NCBI GenBank assembly: GCA_039707655.1
Contig: CM077671.1
Location: forward strand, 245,410,595-245,474,594
Source of the DNA: Elymus sibiricus
Taxonomy: Eukaryota > Streptophyta > Magnoliopsida > Poales > Poaceae
Length of the DNA: 64,000 nt
Direction of reading: 5' to 3'
This document shows positions 1-11,641 of this stretch, piece by piece (the first letter of the stretch is position 1; every line of letters begins with the position of its first letter). The notes under the pieces are model-generated. The model did not search any database. It was not told the DNA's origin and saw only the letters and a list, made by a program, of their open reading frames with translations. Position numbers and translations under genes: made by a program.

Positions 1-720
1 AAAAACTTCTCCGAGTGAAGAGCAACCCTCTTGCTCGGAGGCTTAGCTGCGAATCCGTTTCGCCTAAGTTAAAAACCCTTCCGAGTGTATAACATTCAAT
101 ACACTCGGAGACTTAGCCGCGAACCAGTCTTCGCCTAAGTTCAGAAAACTTCTCCGAGTGAAGAGCAACCCTCTCTCTCGGGGGCTTAGCTGCGAACCCG
201 TTTCACCTAAGTTAAAAACCCTTCCGAGTGTATAACATTCAATACACTCGGAGACTTAGCCGCGAACCAGTCTTCGCCTAAGTTCCGAAAACTTCTCCGA
301 GTGAAGAGCAACCCTCTTGCTCGGAGGCTTAGCTGCGAATCCGTTTCGCCTAAGTTAAAAACCCTTCCGAGTGTATAACATTCAATACACTCGAAGGCTT
401 AGCCGCGAACCAGTCTTCGCCTAAGTTCAGAAAACTTCTCCGAGTGAAGAGCAATCCTCTTGCTCGGAGGCTTAGCTGCGAACCCGTTTCGCCTAAGTTA
501 AAAATCCTTCCGAGTGTATAACATTCAATACACTCGGAGACTTAGCCGCGAACCACTCTTTGCCTAAGTACAGAAAACTTCGCCGAGTAAAGAGCAACCC
601 TCTTGCTCGGAGGCTTAGCTGTGAACCAGTTTTCACCTAAGTTAAAAAATCCTTCCGAGTGTAAGGTATTCCTAACACTCTGAACTTAGCTGCGAACCAG
701 TCTTCGCCTAAGTCCTAAAT
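1..720. repeat. 143-bp tandem array of paired hairpins (five units)
   Basis: The anchor CTTCTCCGAGTGAAG recurs at 6, 149, 292 and 435, with a variant at 578, giving an exact 143-bp period. Each unit holds two similar halves, and each half contains two potential stem-loops. One stem is CTCCGAG...CTCGGAG, one is CCGAGTGTAT...ATACACTCGG, and each is followed by a CTTAGC-GCGAA...TTCGCCTAAG stem. Unit five is diverged and loses much of the second stem. The array lies beyond the 3' end of the element's gene on the minus strand. No reading frame explains it. Confidence 0.9.
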
Positions 721-901
721 TCAAGCAAGCAAAATGTCGGAAAGTAAAAATGCGAGTAAGACTAGAATCTCTAGCGCAGCAAAAACTTGTTCGCGCAAAG
801 GGAAGTTCTCAGGCTTAAGGCCTGAACGAAGTTTTAATCGGTTACACCATCACTCGGCATACCGAGGCAAATAAAGTTTTAACTGAAAGCGAAGCACTTG
901 T

Positions 902-1823
902 TCAAGCTCCAGTAGGGCTTGAGGGCTCGACAAATGTGTCCAGGTCAATTCCGTCGGCGATCCGAGTGGCTGCTTCGATGAAAGTCTCCATGAAATCTTC
1001 AAACTGCAGTTTCTTTGTGTTGATCACTCGGAGAGCCTTCAGTTTGTCCTCCCTGGCCTCCTTGCAATGAACCCTGACGAGTGAAAGTGACACATTAGCA
1101 CCACAACGAGCGGCGGATTTCTTCCACGCCTGCACTCGACTGGGAATTTCGTTGAGACGAGTCATCATAGACTCGAGGGCAGTCTGGAGAGAATCTTCAG
1201 GCCACAACTCCTTGTCGACCTTCTCGAATGCAGCCTTCAGCCGAGTGACATATCCTTGGACACTCTTAAGACGAGCTTCGAGTCGAAACATATCCATGGC
1301 CACGGCGTCTCCGACGAGTGACTTCGTGGGGTCCAGATTGGGCTCAATTTCTTCGGTTTCCTTCTCAAAGTTTTGACAGAATTCTGCGTGAAGAGAAAGG
1401 GAAAAGGTGATCACAATGCCGTTCTGAGGAAATCAAGGAAATTCATTCGACAGAAGAAAGTCACCTTCAAGCATGCTGAACATTTTCTTCGCAAAGTCTC
1501 CTAAGTGTTTTTCCAGAGCACTCTTTCCCTTGGTCTACACTTCAAGTTTTTTTGATCCAGTCGGATCGTTCCTGCTTGAGTTTGGCGTTCTCTTCTTCCA
1601 GTTTACTAGCTGCAGCAAGTTTCTTCTCAGCAGCTTCAGTTTTCTCCTTCGCTTCCTTCTGAACATCAGCAAGTGATTTGTCCTTGTCCTCGAGCGCCTT
1701 TTTCATGGTATCTAAAGAAATAACATTGTTGAGTCGCGCTCGGAGACGACGGTTCTCATCACGTACGTCTGTTCGAGTGGATTCGCTCGGTTCAAAGGAC
1801 GGAAGATGAAAATGATAATGCAA
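902..1823 (-). pseudogene. C-terminal coiled-coil pieces of the Transposase_28 gene
   Basis: Two minus-strand open segments (1823-1542 and 1414-902) look like 3' exons of the gene that starts at 4663. The first is charged, Lys/Glu/Ala-rich and heptad-like, so probably coiled coil. The second contains an ELWP-type segment followed by helices. The right-hand element has a similar segment beginning LWPSEPLPSS near 63350, which shows the two elements share one protein architecture. Exact exon limits are uncertain, because the segments between 1823 and 3620 are in several frames and may include introns and frameshifts. The function of the family is unknown and a gag-like structural role is only a guess. 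Confidence 0.55.
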
Positions 1824-2159
1824 TTGGTTGTCAAGGATTACCTCCCAAAGTCTTCAATTCTGTCTGTGCACGGTCCAGGTTGTTGTTCGTCAGCTCCAGA
1901 TCCAGCAGAAGTCGATTCTTCTCCTTCTCTAGCTCGATGTACTTGGTCCCGAGCCCACAGGCTTTCTGAAATCAGCAAAGATGGGGTTCGGTCGACATGG
2001 ATATTTCTCTACTCCCGAGTGGAAAAGTACAAGAGCAGTCGACTGAAAGGCGGCCCGCCGCCCCACCCCACAACCCTATACAGCGTCATATCATGGTTGA
2101 TGGAAATGATGTCCATGAAACCTGGAGAATGGTTCTTAAGACTACTGCCCATCGTCAAC

Positions 2160-2530
2160 GATCGACAGTAGTCTCGGGGACTACACCCAGTGGGTGCACT
2201 CAGCGTGCTCCCACTGGATACAAAAACACTCGACCAGGTCTGGCCTGTCAGAGTATAAACAAAGAAGCAAGCAAGCGAACATTGTCTCTATCAGACCCCC
2301 GCCGATACAAGCACTCGACGGCGGTCTCGGGGACTACACCCAGTGGGTGCACTCAGCGTGCCCCCACTGGACCTACAAGCAACTTTCAAACCAAGCCCGT
2401 CCTGTCGAGTGACAAGCAACTTTCAAATCAACTCTAAGACCCCTGCCGATGCCTTCGTCATTCGACAGCGGTCTCGGGACCAGAAACTACCTGATCTACT
2501 TGCGAAGAAAACACCCAGTGGGTGTAAAAT
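2160..2530. repeat. Direct repeats containing a CCAGTGGG/CCCACTGG hairpin
   Basis: The block TCTCGGGGACTACACCCAGT occurs at about 2171 and 2328. Each copy is followed by GGGTGCACTCAGCGTGC and then CCCACTGG, so each can fold into an 8-bp stem (CCAGTGGG/CCCACTGG). A third, partial copy (GGTCTCGGGA and CACCCAGTGGGTG) lies near 2470-2525. The repeats fall in a presumed intron of the minus-strand gene. Confidence 0.7.
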
Positions 2531-3603
2531 CAAGATGGACAAGAATTCAAGCGGAAATGAACTTACAATAGCACTTACTCGGACGTTGGCTTGAAGCGCT
2601 GAGCTGGCATCATAGGCTAACTTGCTGGCTTCATACGCCTCCTTTGTTCGCAGCATCATCTGCCCAGCCTGAATCATGGCTTCCTTGGCAGCTCCAGTTT
2701 GGTCCTCCGGGACGTGATACAAAGGGTATGCGGGCGTCGAATGAGTTGGTGCTGTAACTGAGGCAGCAGGAGGTGCTTCAGATTGTCCAATAGGTGCTGA
2801 AGCCACCAGAATTGAAGTGGCTGGCGGAGCACTCGACAGCGGAGCCACAAGGGCTGGAGGTGTCGCAGCAGTCGACCCATGGGGCGTCTGTCCTGATGAT
2901 GTTCTCCGTGTGCGTACGTGTGGAGCCTCCAGAGGGGCAACTTCATCTTGCATTCCTCGCTGCAGCTCCTCGTCATCTTCCAGTTCGATGACTTCGTCAG
3001 CTATCAATCGGCAATTTTAATCAAGTCACTCGACGATTATTCTTCAAAAAACAGAGTAGAGTGTGGGTTTGTTATACCTCGTTGGGAGGTGGCCGCGTTA
3101 GGAGTGTCCACTTCCATATGGTCCCCATCATTTCGCTGGGGCGACGTCACAGAGGTAGCAGCTCTGGCGGATAAACTCTACTCGGTCAGCAGGGACATGA
3201 AGTGCCACAATCACAATTGCGGGAAAATAAACACTCACGTTGAGGCAACAGGCACAGCAATCTTGATACGAGGCAGGGCCTTCCGAGGTTTTGGCGCGTC
3301 CGGCTTGAGTTGTTTCGCAGCTTTTTCAGTCGACCCTGATGTTGCGGTACGGTCACGCTTTGGGTTCCTTGTGCTCGACGCCACAATTTTGCTCGGAGTA
3401 AACTATGGGTCTTCTTGCTGCTTGGTGCGACGCCCGACGCGCAGAGGGACCTGAGCTTCCACCTCGCCTTCCTCCAGGTCGTCATCGCTGCTCTCGCTGT
3501 CGTTGGCATAATCGCCGTCTGCGCTGTCATCTACGCTCCCTTCTTCTTCGTCAAACTGTTCTCCGTTTGGCACGGGTGAGTACATGTTTGTAAATTCCTG
3601 CAA
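2423..3603 (-). pseudogene. Middle, low-complexity portion of the Transposase_28 gene
   Basis: The minus-strand open segments 3603-3403, 3530-3186 and 3007-2423 encode acidic and Pro/Ala/Ser-rich linker sequence typical of the region between the N-terminal domain and the coiled coil in this family. They lie in different frames and are separated by AG-GT-like junctions, so they may be exons, but frameshift decay cannot be excluded. No catalytic motif is visible. Confidence 0.4.
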
Positions 3604-3619
3604 GATACAAGCTTCAAAG

Positions 3620-4663
3620 TCAGTCCACTGAAGATCCAGTTACTTGACAGATATTAAAACAATCGACGGAGGTATAACTCACAAGATTCTTTGGTGGGTT
3701 CAAAGCAGAAAAGGGCGGAATTCGCTTCGCTCCCTCGGGATTGTCACAGGCTCCGGTGATGCTCCTGAGCCACTGGGAGACGGTCTCGTCGGAAACTTCT
3801 TTAGGATGAGTCCGAGTGGTATCCTCAGGGCCTGAGTAATGCCACATGGTGTGATCCCGGGCCTGGAGAGGCTGGATCCATCGACTGAGAAACGTTTCAA
3901 GGAGATCCAAGCCAGTCACTCCGCCGCGGATGAGAACAGATACAGCGTTCACTAGGATCCCTACCTGGATTTTCTCTACCTTTGTCACGTACAGTGGTTT
4001 GGGAGTGGTAGGTCGATCCAAGGTGAAAGGAGGAAGTCCAGTCGACATATTTGGTCATGCAACATCCTTGCAATAGAACCATGTCGACTGCCAACCCCGG
4101 ATAGAATCAGGAAAGGTCATAGAGGGAAATGCACTCCTACCTCTCTTTTGGATCCCTAAGCCACCACACAGTTGGATTACATTGGTTTTGCTATCACTGG
4201 AATTGGCTTTCTTGACGGATTGAGATCTAACAGAGAATATGTGTTTAAACAAACCCCAATGCGGAGGACAGCCCAAGAAGCATTCGCACAGGGTTATGAA
4301 ACAGGAAAGATAGGCAATCGCATTCGGAGGAAAATGGTGGAGCTGCGCCCCGAAATAGTTCAGGAAACTACGGATGAATGGGTGGGGTGGCATGGAGAAA
4401 CCTCGTTCGATGTGAGTGAGAAGCAGAACTCGCTCGCCGTCGCGTGGCTCTGGTTCAGTCTCCCCCTTCGGCAATCTCCAGGACTCCGCAGCTATCAACC
4501 CGTCAACGACGAGATTTTGCACATCCTCCGCCGTGACCGTCGATTGGAGGAAATCTCCCTGGATCCACCCCGGTGGCACCGTCGACCGGGCGCCCGACGG
4601 CTTCTTCGCCTTGGCTCCTCCCTTCTTGGCGCGCTCGAGCTTCTCCGTCTTGCCCTTCGTCAT
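3620..4663 (-). pseudogene. N-terminal Transposase_28 ('putative gypsy type transposon') domain, one in-frame stop
   Basis: The start at 4663 gives a basic Lys/Ala-rich N terminus (MTKGKTEKLERAKKGG). A domain of about 150 residues follows, with the family's hallmarks: LVVDGLI, a GERVLLLTHIERGFSMPPHPF stretch, HHFPPNAIAYLSCFI, and a W-S-TWFYCKD end. The frame stops at 4055-4057 (TGA) and resumes in the same frame at once, running to 3620. This is therefore one exon with a single nonsense change. The homologous domain on the right-hand element is at 60322-60906. The family is known from plant Gypsy-related elements (Pfam PF04195) and has no demonstrated biochemical activity. Confidence 0.75.
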
Positions 4664-5184
4664 GGCGGCGGCGGTCGTCGGAGCGGAGCTGAGCAGAGGA
4701 AGAGGAGGAGAAGAGCAGATTTGGGGGAAGAATACTGTACCAGCACCGGCGTCGTCGCCCCTTATATCCGCCCGTGTGGGTCACTGACCTGCGGGCCCGT
4801 CAGATCTCTGGGTATCCCGAATCCAGAGGAGGCGCGGTGCATGGCGATTTTGGCGGCGCGGTAATCTAGGCGTCGTGCCCTCACTTGCCTTTGTGGTTGC
4901 GTCATCCCCGCTCGGCGCGCGTTTATCCAATTTTCGAATCTCGTAAAATCCGGACCCGACGGAGCGAACCGTCACATCCGAAGGCTCTGCAGACCACTCG
5001 AACCTGATTTCGAGCTCAGTTTCACTCGGATATACTTCAAGACAGAATCGATCAGGGCGAACGATAAAGGTTCCAATCGACGCAGATTTCTAAGAAGCCT
5101 CAAAATGCACTCGGAATTTTTGTGTCTTGTCAGAACCTGCATTGACACTTTTTACACTCGAACCCCGATCCATTCGGGGGCTAA

Positions 5185-5761
5185 TGATGGGGATATGTAC
5201 CTAGGGTAGGGTCATAGGCCTGACCTACATACCCTATCTAAGGACACTGCCCCAGAAAGCTTAAGAGCTACAAGGAAGTCTCCGACTGAAATCGCCAAGA
5301 CATACAAGTCACTCGACAATATACACTCGGAGGTACCTTTCACTCGACACTTACCTTTCACTCGAAAGGACCAGAAGACAGTCGACCACAGAAGCCCAGA
5401 AGTCACCCCAGGGAGGCTAACGGGCAGGCATTCATCAAGATCATTAATAGCATTAATGGTGTACGTTACCAGTAACGTACGTCTTTATAGCCACGATCTG
5501 ACTCTTAGATGCCAGACACTTATGAGGGGCAGCGCACTCTATATAAGCCACCCCTCCCCTCTGGTGCAAGGGTTCGCACCCCTTGTAGCGATACTCCTAT
5601 TACACTCGACAAAGTGCTCCCGAGCACCTGAGACGTAGGGCTATTACCTCCACGAGAGGGGCCTGAACTCATACATCTGTGTGTACAATCTCGCCGTAGC
5701 TAGGACTCTGTCCTCTCCTTACGTACCCCTACCTTCTACTGTCAGACTCGTTCCCACGACA
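5185..5761 (-). repeat. 5' LTR of the left Gypsy-like element
   Basis: On the minus strand the LTR begins TGTCGTGGGAACGAGTC and ends ACATATCCCCATCA, the TG...CA termini of an LTR, 577 bp long. A TATA-like TTATATAG lies on the minus strand near 5540. The sequence after the LTR on the minus strand is TTAGCCCCCGAATGG, close to the GTAGCCCCCGAAC that follows the LTR of the right-hand element. No perfect tRNA primer-binding match was recognised. Confidence 0.8.
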
Positions 5762-6350
5762 GTACCGATTCTTGAGAATGGCTAACCAGAAAGTTGGTAC
5801 AAATCTTGGTGAGACCGATTGGCAAAACTCGGTGGTACTGATTCTTGAAAATAGGATACCCGAAAGTTGGCAACTGATCTCGGTGGCACCGAATGGAATG
5901 ATGGTAGTACCGAGATGCTAGGGTTTGGCATGGGATCTGTCTAGGGTTTGAATCTCGGTGAGACCGAATAGGAATTGTTGGTCTTACCGATTTGAGTGGT
6001 AGGGTTCTAGACAGAGTATTTGTGGGAGAGTTTGTGGGTGTTTTTGGTGACTATCACTTGTGCACGTGGAGCATCTTGTTCACCAACAGTACCTTACCCC
6101 CTTTTAATAGTATTGGCTTTCCTATGGACTCAAAGTGATTTCTCACAAAGTAAAATGTAGAGTCCTCTTCCTTGAAGCTTGGCCAATCCATTTCCTTGCA
6201 TCTAGGGGTTTCTCCTCACAATCCTTTTTACCAACCCATCTCTCTCTATGGACTTTCACCTGAAATACACTAGGTAGAAATATTAGTCCAAGAGACAATG
6301 TATGTTGTCATGAATTATCAAAACCACCAAGGGAGCATGTTGTGCTTTCA
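5762..6350 (-). repeat. Partial 3' LTR of the Maximus-like element
   Basis: The 589 bp are collinear with 13452-14040 without indels. The substitutions seen are TGGTACAAAT versus TGGTCCAAAT, CCCCCTTTT versus CCCCATTTT, and TTTTACC versus TTTTGCC. The LTR starts at 6350 on the minus strand with TGAAAGC. Its remaining part of about 1.09 kb lies beyond the inserted Gypsy-like element, left of the window. Confidence 0.9.
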
Positions 6351-6362
6351 ATCTCCCCCTTT
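6351..6362 (-). promoter_or_regulatory. Polypurine tract of the Maximus-like element
   Basis: On the minus strand AAAGGGGGAGAT directly precedes the TGAAAGC start of the 3' LTR. This is the expected position and composition for the plus-strand DNA primer. Confidence 0.8.
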
Positions 6363-8371
6363 TTGGCAATTGATGACAACAGACAATCAAAGCTTCAAAT
6401 AAAGATATGCATAGATATAATGAAGACTTTGAAAGACACATGACTTAGATCTGCTCCCCCTAAATGTGTGCAATCCCTTTAAAGGATAGTTGCTTTGGAA
6501 TGCATGGACACGCATATAGTGGAAGGGATATTATGAGTCATGTGTATCTTGGCTATATGCATCAAATATATATGAATGAGATGTATCCTTGTTCAAGACT
6601 TCACTCTTGCAAACAATATGTGCAAGAAGCAAGAGATCATCTTGATCAAAGATATGATGCATATACTTACCTTGAGTTCTTGATCATTCTAGTAGTAGAA
6701 GCACACTTAAGAAAACAATGTTAGGAAACACAAGAGTATTCTACCAATCAAAAGCAATAGAGCTCAATAGTACCAAGATATGGAGAACATGTAGAAGGTA
6801 GTATTTCTTAAGATTGATATGTCTCCAAGATCATTTAGAACTTTCTCCCCTTAGATATGAAAATAGTAGATCATCCTTTCCCTCTGAATCTTAGCATGTA
6901 GATATTGGGATTGGATAGGGTGAGAAAATTCTAACATGAGTAGTCAAATGAAACACACATATTTTTCTCCAAACATATTTTTCTTCCCCTACTTTGGTAT
7001 TCTCCCCTTGTCTATATAAGTATAAACTTTGATATTCTCCCCCTTGATTGTTTCTCCCCCTTTGCATTGAAGCATGTATCTCCCCTTTTAGCATTGAAGC
7101 TTTGGTATTTCTCCCCCTTTGGCATTAATTTCCAAAAAGGTTCATAGACAGGGTTAGATACAGGGATCATGGAGTAAGAAGGGATCCTTGAGAACAAGGG
7201 TCATAGAATGTAGGGTTCACAGAAAAGAATGAAAATTATAGAGAGCATTAAAAACTGAGGGAATCATGGAAAATGATTTCTCTCTTTGACCGATCTGAGA
7301 GCTTGTAAAACTTCTCCTCCTTTGAGTTAGGAATCCTAGAAAAGTTTCTCCCCTTATTTTTTTAATAATAAGGGATCATCGAAGAAATGGAGAATTGCTA
7401 AGTTAACAAAGGATAGACAAAAATAGCAAAGTCGGTGGATCCGATGCAAATAAGTCGGTGGAACCGAGATGTGGTTATGCAGCTCATCTGCTAAATCGGT
7501 GAAACCGAGTCATTTGATTCGGAGGCTCCGAGGGGTAAACAGAAACTTGGCAATGGTTTAGAAACTTGCAAATGAATTTGGAAAACTTGTAACAAAGTGT
7601 CAAAAGGATCTTCAAAGGAAAAGCAAAAGACTTTACAAAGAGATATCAACTAGAGAAGATTTGAGTGGTTCCAAGAAATCTTGCAAATAAAGAATGAACC
7701 AAACAAGATACTTAACTAGATGATGGTCGGTGACTAGGTCACCTATATAAGAGTATATTGACTTAGGAGCCAAGCAAGAATACTTGATCATAGGTCATAC
7801 TCATCGTTAAGCTCAAAATGGGGTTACCATTTTTCGATTAAGCATTTTAATGTTTTCATATCACTTGAGTTGCTTTACCTCATGACTTGGAGTAAAGCTT
7901 TTTCAAGGATATGAGTACATACCTTTGAGTGATGTTGATGATGTGGCTTGTAGGTGAACTTGTTGTGGATGCTCGATGTTGATGAAGTTCATCTTGAGTT
8001 GGGAGCAATCCTTCTTGTTTTGGTTCACTTATCACCTACATAGGTTAGTCATGCAATGAAGAACAATATATATCCATTTGACATAATATCAATTGAGAAT
8101 TTGCAAATATGATCACATCAAATATATGTCAAGGATATGGTTGAGTTGTCTTCTTCCTTCCATCATCAAGAAAGGTTGTGGATACTTGGCTAAGACAAGA
8201 TTGCTTAAGATATGAGTTGATGGCAATCTTGTGGAGAGTTGTTCTTCCAAGTACCTACAAAATGTTAGATGCAATACAAGGGAGCATAGAATTCCATGGT
8301 ATAAGATAATATGTCAAGTGTATCATGGAAGTATCATGTAAGCTCATGCCCTTGCATGCAATCGAGTGAGC
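6363..8371 (-). other. Long 3' noncoding region of the Maximus-like element
   Basis: About 2 kb lies between the end of pol and the polypurine tract, with no supported coding region. It carries at least eight further purine tracts on the minus strand, visible on the plus strand as TCTCCCC(C)TT near 6456, 6845, 7003, 7034, 7051, 7079, 7110 and 7347. It also carries four short palindromes of the TCGGTGGAACCGA type near 7431, 7453, 7496 and 7520, the same motif class that fills the LTR upstream of its TATA box. Confidence 0.65.
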
Positions 8372-10399
8372 TTAGCTCAAGTTTGAAGCATCAATGATGT
8401 TCAACTCACTCCTCAAGTAACAAAACACTTTCTCATCAAGTGGCTTAGTAAAGATATCGGCCAATTGCTTGTTAGTGCGAACATGCTTATGATTAATATC
8501 TCCTTTGGCAACATGATCACGAATGAAATGATGTCGAACTTGAATATGCTTAGTTCGAGAATGTTGCACAGGATTATGACCAATTTTAATAGCACTTTCA
8601 TTGTCACAAAGTAATGGAACATTTTTCACATGGATTCCATAATCCTTAAGCGTTTGTGTCATCCATAGCAATTGTGCACAACATGATCCGGCAGCAATAT
8701 ACTCAGCTTCGGTGGTAGATAGAGATACCGAGTTTTGTTTCTTGGAGGACCAAGACACAAGAGATCTACCAAGAAATTGACATGTACCTGAGGTGGATTT
8801 TCTATCAACCTTGTCACCGGCATAGTCCGAATCGGAATAGCCAACAAGGTTAAAGGAAGATCCCTTGGGGTACCAAATGCCAAAATTTGGTGTTTGTATC
8901 AAATATCTCACAATACGTTTCACGGCCAAAAGATGACACTCTTTAGGTGCTGCTTGATATCTAGCACACATGCAAACACTAAGCATAATATCGGGACGGG
9001 AGGCACATAGATATAGCAATGAACCAATCATAGATCGATAAACTTTTTGATCAACCGGTTCGTCCTCCTTGGTAAGATCAACATGTCCACTTGTAGGCAT
9101 AGGAGTTTTCATACCTTTACACTCTTGCATGTTGAACTTCTTGATCAAGTCCTTGGTATACTTGGTTTGAGAGATGAAAGTTCCTTCTCTCGTTTGCTTG
9201 ATTTGCAAACCAAGAAAGAATTTCAGCTCACACATCATGGACATCTCATACTTCTCGGACATCAACCTTCCAAATCTTTCACTAAATTGTGGGTTAGTAG
9301 ATCCAAAGATAATATCATCCACATAGATTTGGCACACAAATAATTCACCATTAACTCTTTTAGTGAATAAGGTTGCGTCAATTTTACCAATTTCAAAACC
9401 CTTTTCAATGAGAAACTTCGTTAAGCATTTATACCAAGCACGTGGGGCTTGCTTAAGACCATAAAGAGCTTTACGAAGCTTGTAGACATGATTAGGTTTC
9501 TTAGGATTCACAAAACCAGGGGGTTGTTTGACATAGACTTCTTCAATCTCACCATTTAAAAAGGCACTTTTAATGTCCATTTGATAAAGCGTGATATCAT
9601 GGTGATTAGCATAAGCAAGAAGAATGCGAATAGCTTCAAGTCTAGCAACGGGTGCATAGGTCTCACCGTAGTCCATACCTTCGACTTGCGTGTATCCTTG
9701 GGCTACGAGACGCGCCTTGTTGCGTACAACTTGACCGTCTTCATCTTGCTTGTTCCGAAACACCCATTTGGTTCCGATGATGGTGTGCTTGTCCTTGGGC
9801 TTCTCCACGAGTGTCCACACTTCGTTCCTCTCGAAGTTGTGAAGCTCTTCATGCATGGCGTTCACCCAATCCGGGTCTTGAAGAGCTTGTTCTACCTTCA
9901 AGGGTTCAATGCTAGAGATGAAAGAATAATGCTCACAGAAATTAGATAAGCGAGTTTTAGATCGAGTGATTCTCCCGGTTTGTATGTCACCAAAGATTTG
10001 GTTTAGAGGATGGTTTTTGGTCACTCTTGTTCGAACTCGGGGTAGCTTCGGCTTGTTGGATGGTGGAGCTTCTTCATCATCATCATCTCCTTCATCTTCG
10101 TTGTTGTTGAAGGTGTCGTTTCCTTGAGGTGGCGGTGAAGGAGGTTGTGGTGGATCTTCATGATGTACTTCCTCCTCTTCATCTTGGCGTGTACCGCTTG
10201 TAGATGCCTCCATGTCGTGTAGAGGTTCACCTTGACGTGAAGTAGGGGCTTCCACTTGAGTTGACGAAGTACTTTCCTTCACCTCCATGGGACGAATCTT
10301 GCCGATGGACAAGTCTTGGATAGCTTCCGAAGGGTCATTATCTCCTACATCATTTGGCAATTGTTCGACTTGCGAACCATTAGATTCATCAAACTTCAC
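8372..10399 (-). pseudogene. Copia reverse transcriptase and RNase H portion of the Maximus-like polyprotein
   Basis: This 675-codon open segment begins after an in-frame TGA and holds an acidic linker followed by a complete Copia RT (RVT_2). Visible motifs are [29 protein letters not shown], the catalytic YVDD ([10 protein letters not shown]) and [12 protein letters not shown]. The RNase H domain carries [39 protein letters not shown] and [14 protein letters not shown] motifs and ends [10 protein letters not shown]. It would reverse transcribe the element RNA in cytoplasmic particles. It is in the same frame as the two upstream segments, so the polyprotein is broken only by stop codons. Confidence 0.85.
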
Positions 10400-10552
10400 A
10401 TCTACCGTCTCTTCAACTTTTCGAGTAAAGTTGTTGTAGACACGGTAAGTGTGAGAGTTCGATCCGTAACCGAGTAGGAAACCTTCATGAGATTTAGGAG
10501 CAAATTTGGTGCGACGATGCTTATCAAGAATGTAGCACTTTGAGCCGAATAC

Positions 10553-11605
10553 TCAAAAGTATCCAACTTGGGGTTTGTTACCGGTGAGTAGCTCGTATGC
10601 CGTTTTACCGAGAAGCTTGTGCAAGTAGAGTCGGTTCATGGCATGACATGCTGTCTCCACGGCTTCTGCCCAAAAGTGTCTTGACGTCTTGTATTCGTCA
10701 AGCATCGTTCTTACCATCTCAATAAGAGTTCGGTTCTTCCTCTCAACAACTCCATTTTGTTGAGGTGTGTATGTAGCCGATAACTCATGTGAGACACCTT
10801 CTTCGTCAAGAAAGGTATCTACATGGGTGTTCTTGAACTCCGATCCGTTATCGCTCTGAACCTTCTTGATCTTCACTTCAAACTGATTTTGCGCTTTACG
10901 AACAAAGTTCTTGAAGATATTTTGTACATGCGACTTATCATCAAGAAAGAATACCCACGTAAATCTAGAAAAATCATCGACTATAACTAGACCATAGGAA
11001 TTTCCACCGAGGCTCTTGTAAGCATTGGGACCAAAAAGATCCATGTGAAGTAACTCGAGTGGTCTCCTAGTAGTCATGATATTTTTTACGGGATGACTTC
11101 CACCTACTTGCTTTCTGGCTTGACAAGCACTACAAAGTCTATCTTTGTCAAAGATAACATCTTTAACACCAAGTATATGATCACCTTTGATAAGCTTGTC
11201 TAGATTACGCATGCCAACATGTCCTAGTCTTCTATGCCAAAGCCAACCTTTAGAAGATTTTGCAATAAGACAAGTACGAGGTTTGGATCTCATAGTGAGA
11301 TCGACAATATATAGATCACCTCTACGGAAATCGGTAAAGACCATGTTATGATTATCTTGACGAAACACTTGGCAATCTACTTTCGTGAATAGCACATTAA
11401 AACCAAAGTCGGCAAGTCTAGATACGAAGGGAAGATTGTAGCCAAGGGATTCAACAAGCATGACATTTTGAATAGAGCTATCATGGGATATGGCCACTTT
11501 ACCAAGACAAAGTACCTTACCCTTGGAGTTGTCTCCAAAAGTTACATACCTTCGCGGTCCATGGTTTGGTGTGATCTCTTCAAACATCTCCCTATCTCCG
11601 GTCAT
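10553..11605 (-). pseudogene. GAG-pre-integrase and integrase portion of the Maximus-like polyprotein
   Basis: A short protease remnant (DSGCTDHMTGD, just upstream in the same frame) is followed by the His/Cys zinc-binding GAG-pre-integrase segment (WHRRLGHVGM ... CSACQARK). The integrase catalytic core follows, with the DDE residues in MDLFGP, SDNGSEF and NGVVERKNRT. The frame ends at a TGA (10553-10555) followed at once by in-frame pol sequence. The stop occupies an Arg codon position, consistent with CGA to TGA decay. The normal product would integrate the cDNA into nuclear DNA. Confidence 0.85.
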
Positions 11606-11641
11606 ATGGTCGGTGCATCCACTATCGAGAATCCACTCTTT

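Larger units (their letters stand above)
1..5761 (-). mobile_element. Gypsy-like LTR retrotransposon carrying a Transposase_28 gene, incomplete at left window edge
   Basis: Reading on the minus strand, a 577-bp LTR at 5185-5761 is followed by a leader, a degenerate intron-containing gene of the plant 'putative gypsy type transposon' family (4663 down to about 902), and a 143-bp tandem hairpin array (720 down to 1). The second LTR lies outside the window. No reverse transcriptase or integrase is visible in this part, so the copy is either non-autonomous or has its pol further left. The element interrupts the 3' LTR of the Maximus-like element at base 5762. Bases 5762-5766 (GTACC) are the expected target duplication, whose partner would be off the window. 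Short CACTCGA/CACTCGG words recur throughout. The family name was not assigned. Confidence 0.75.
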
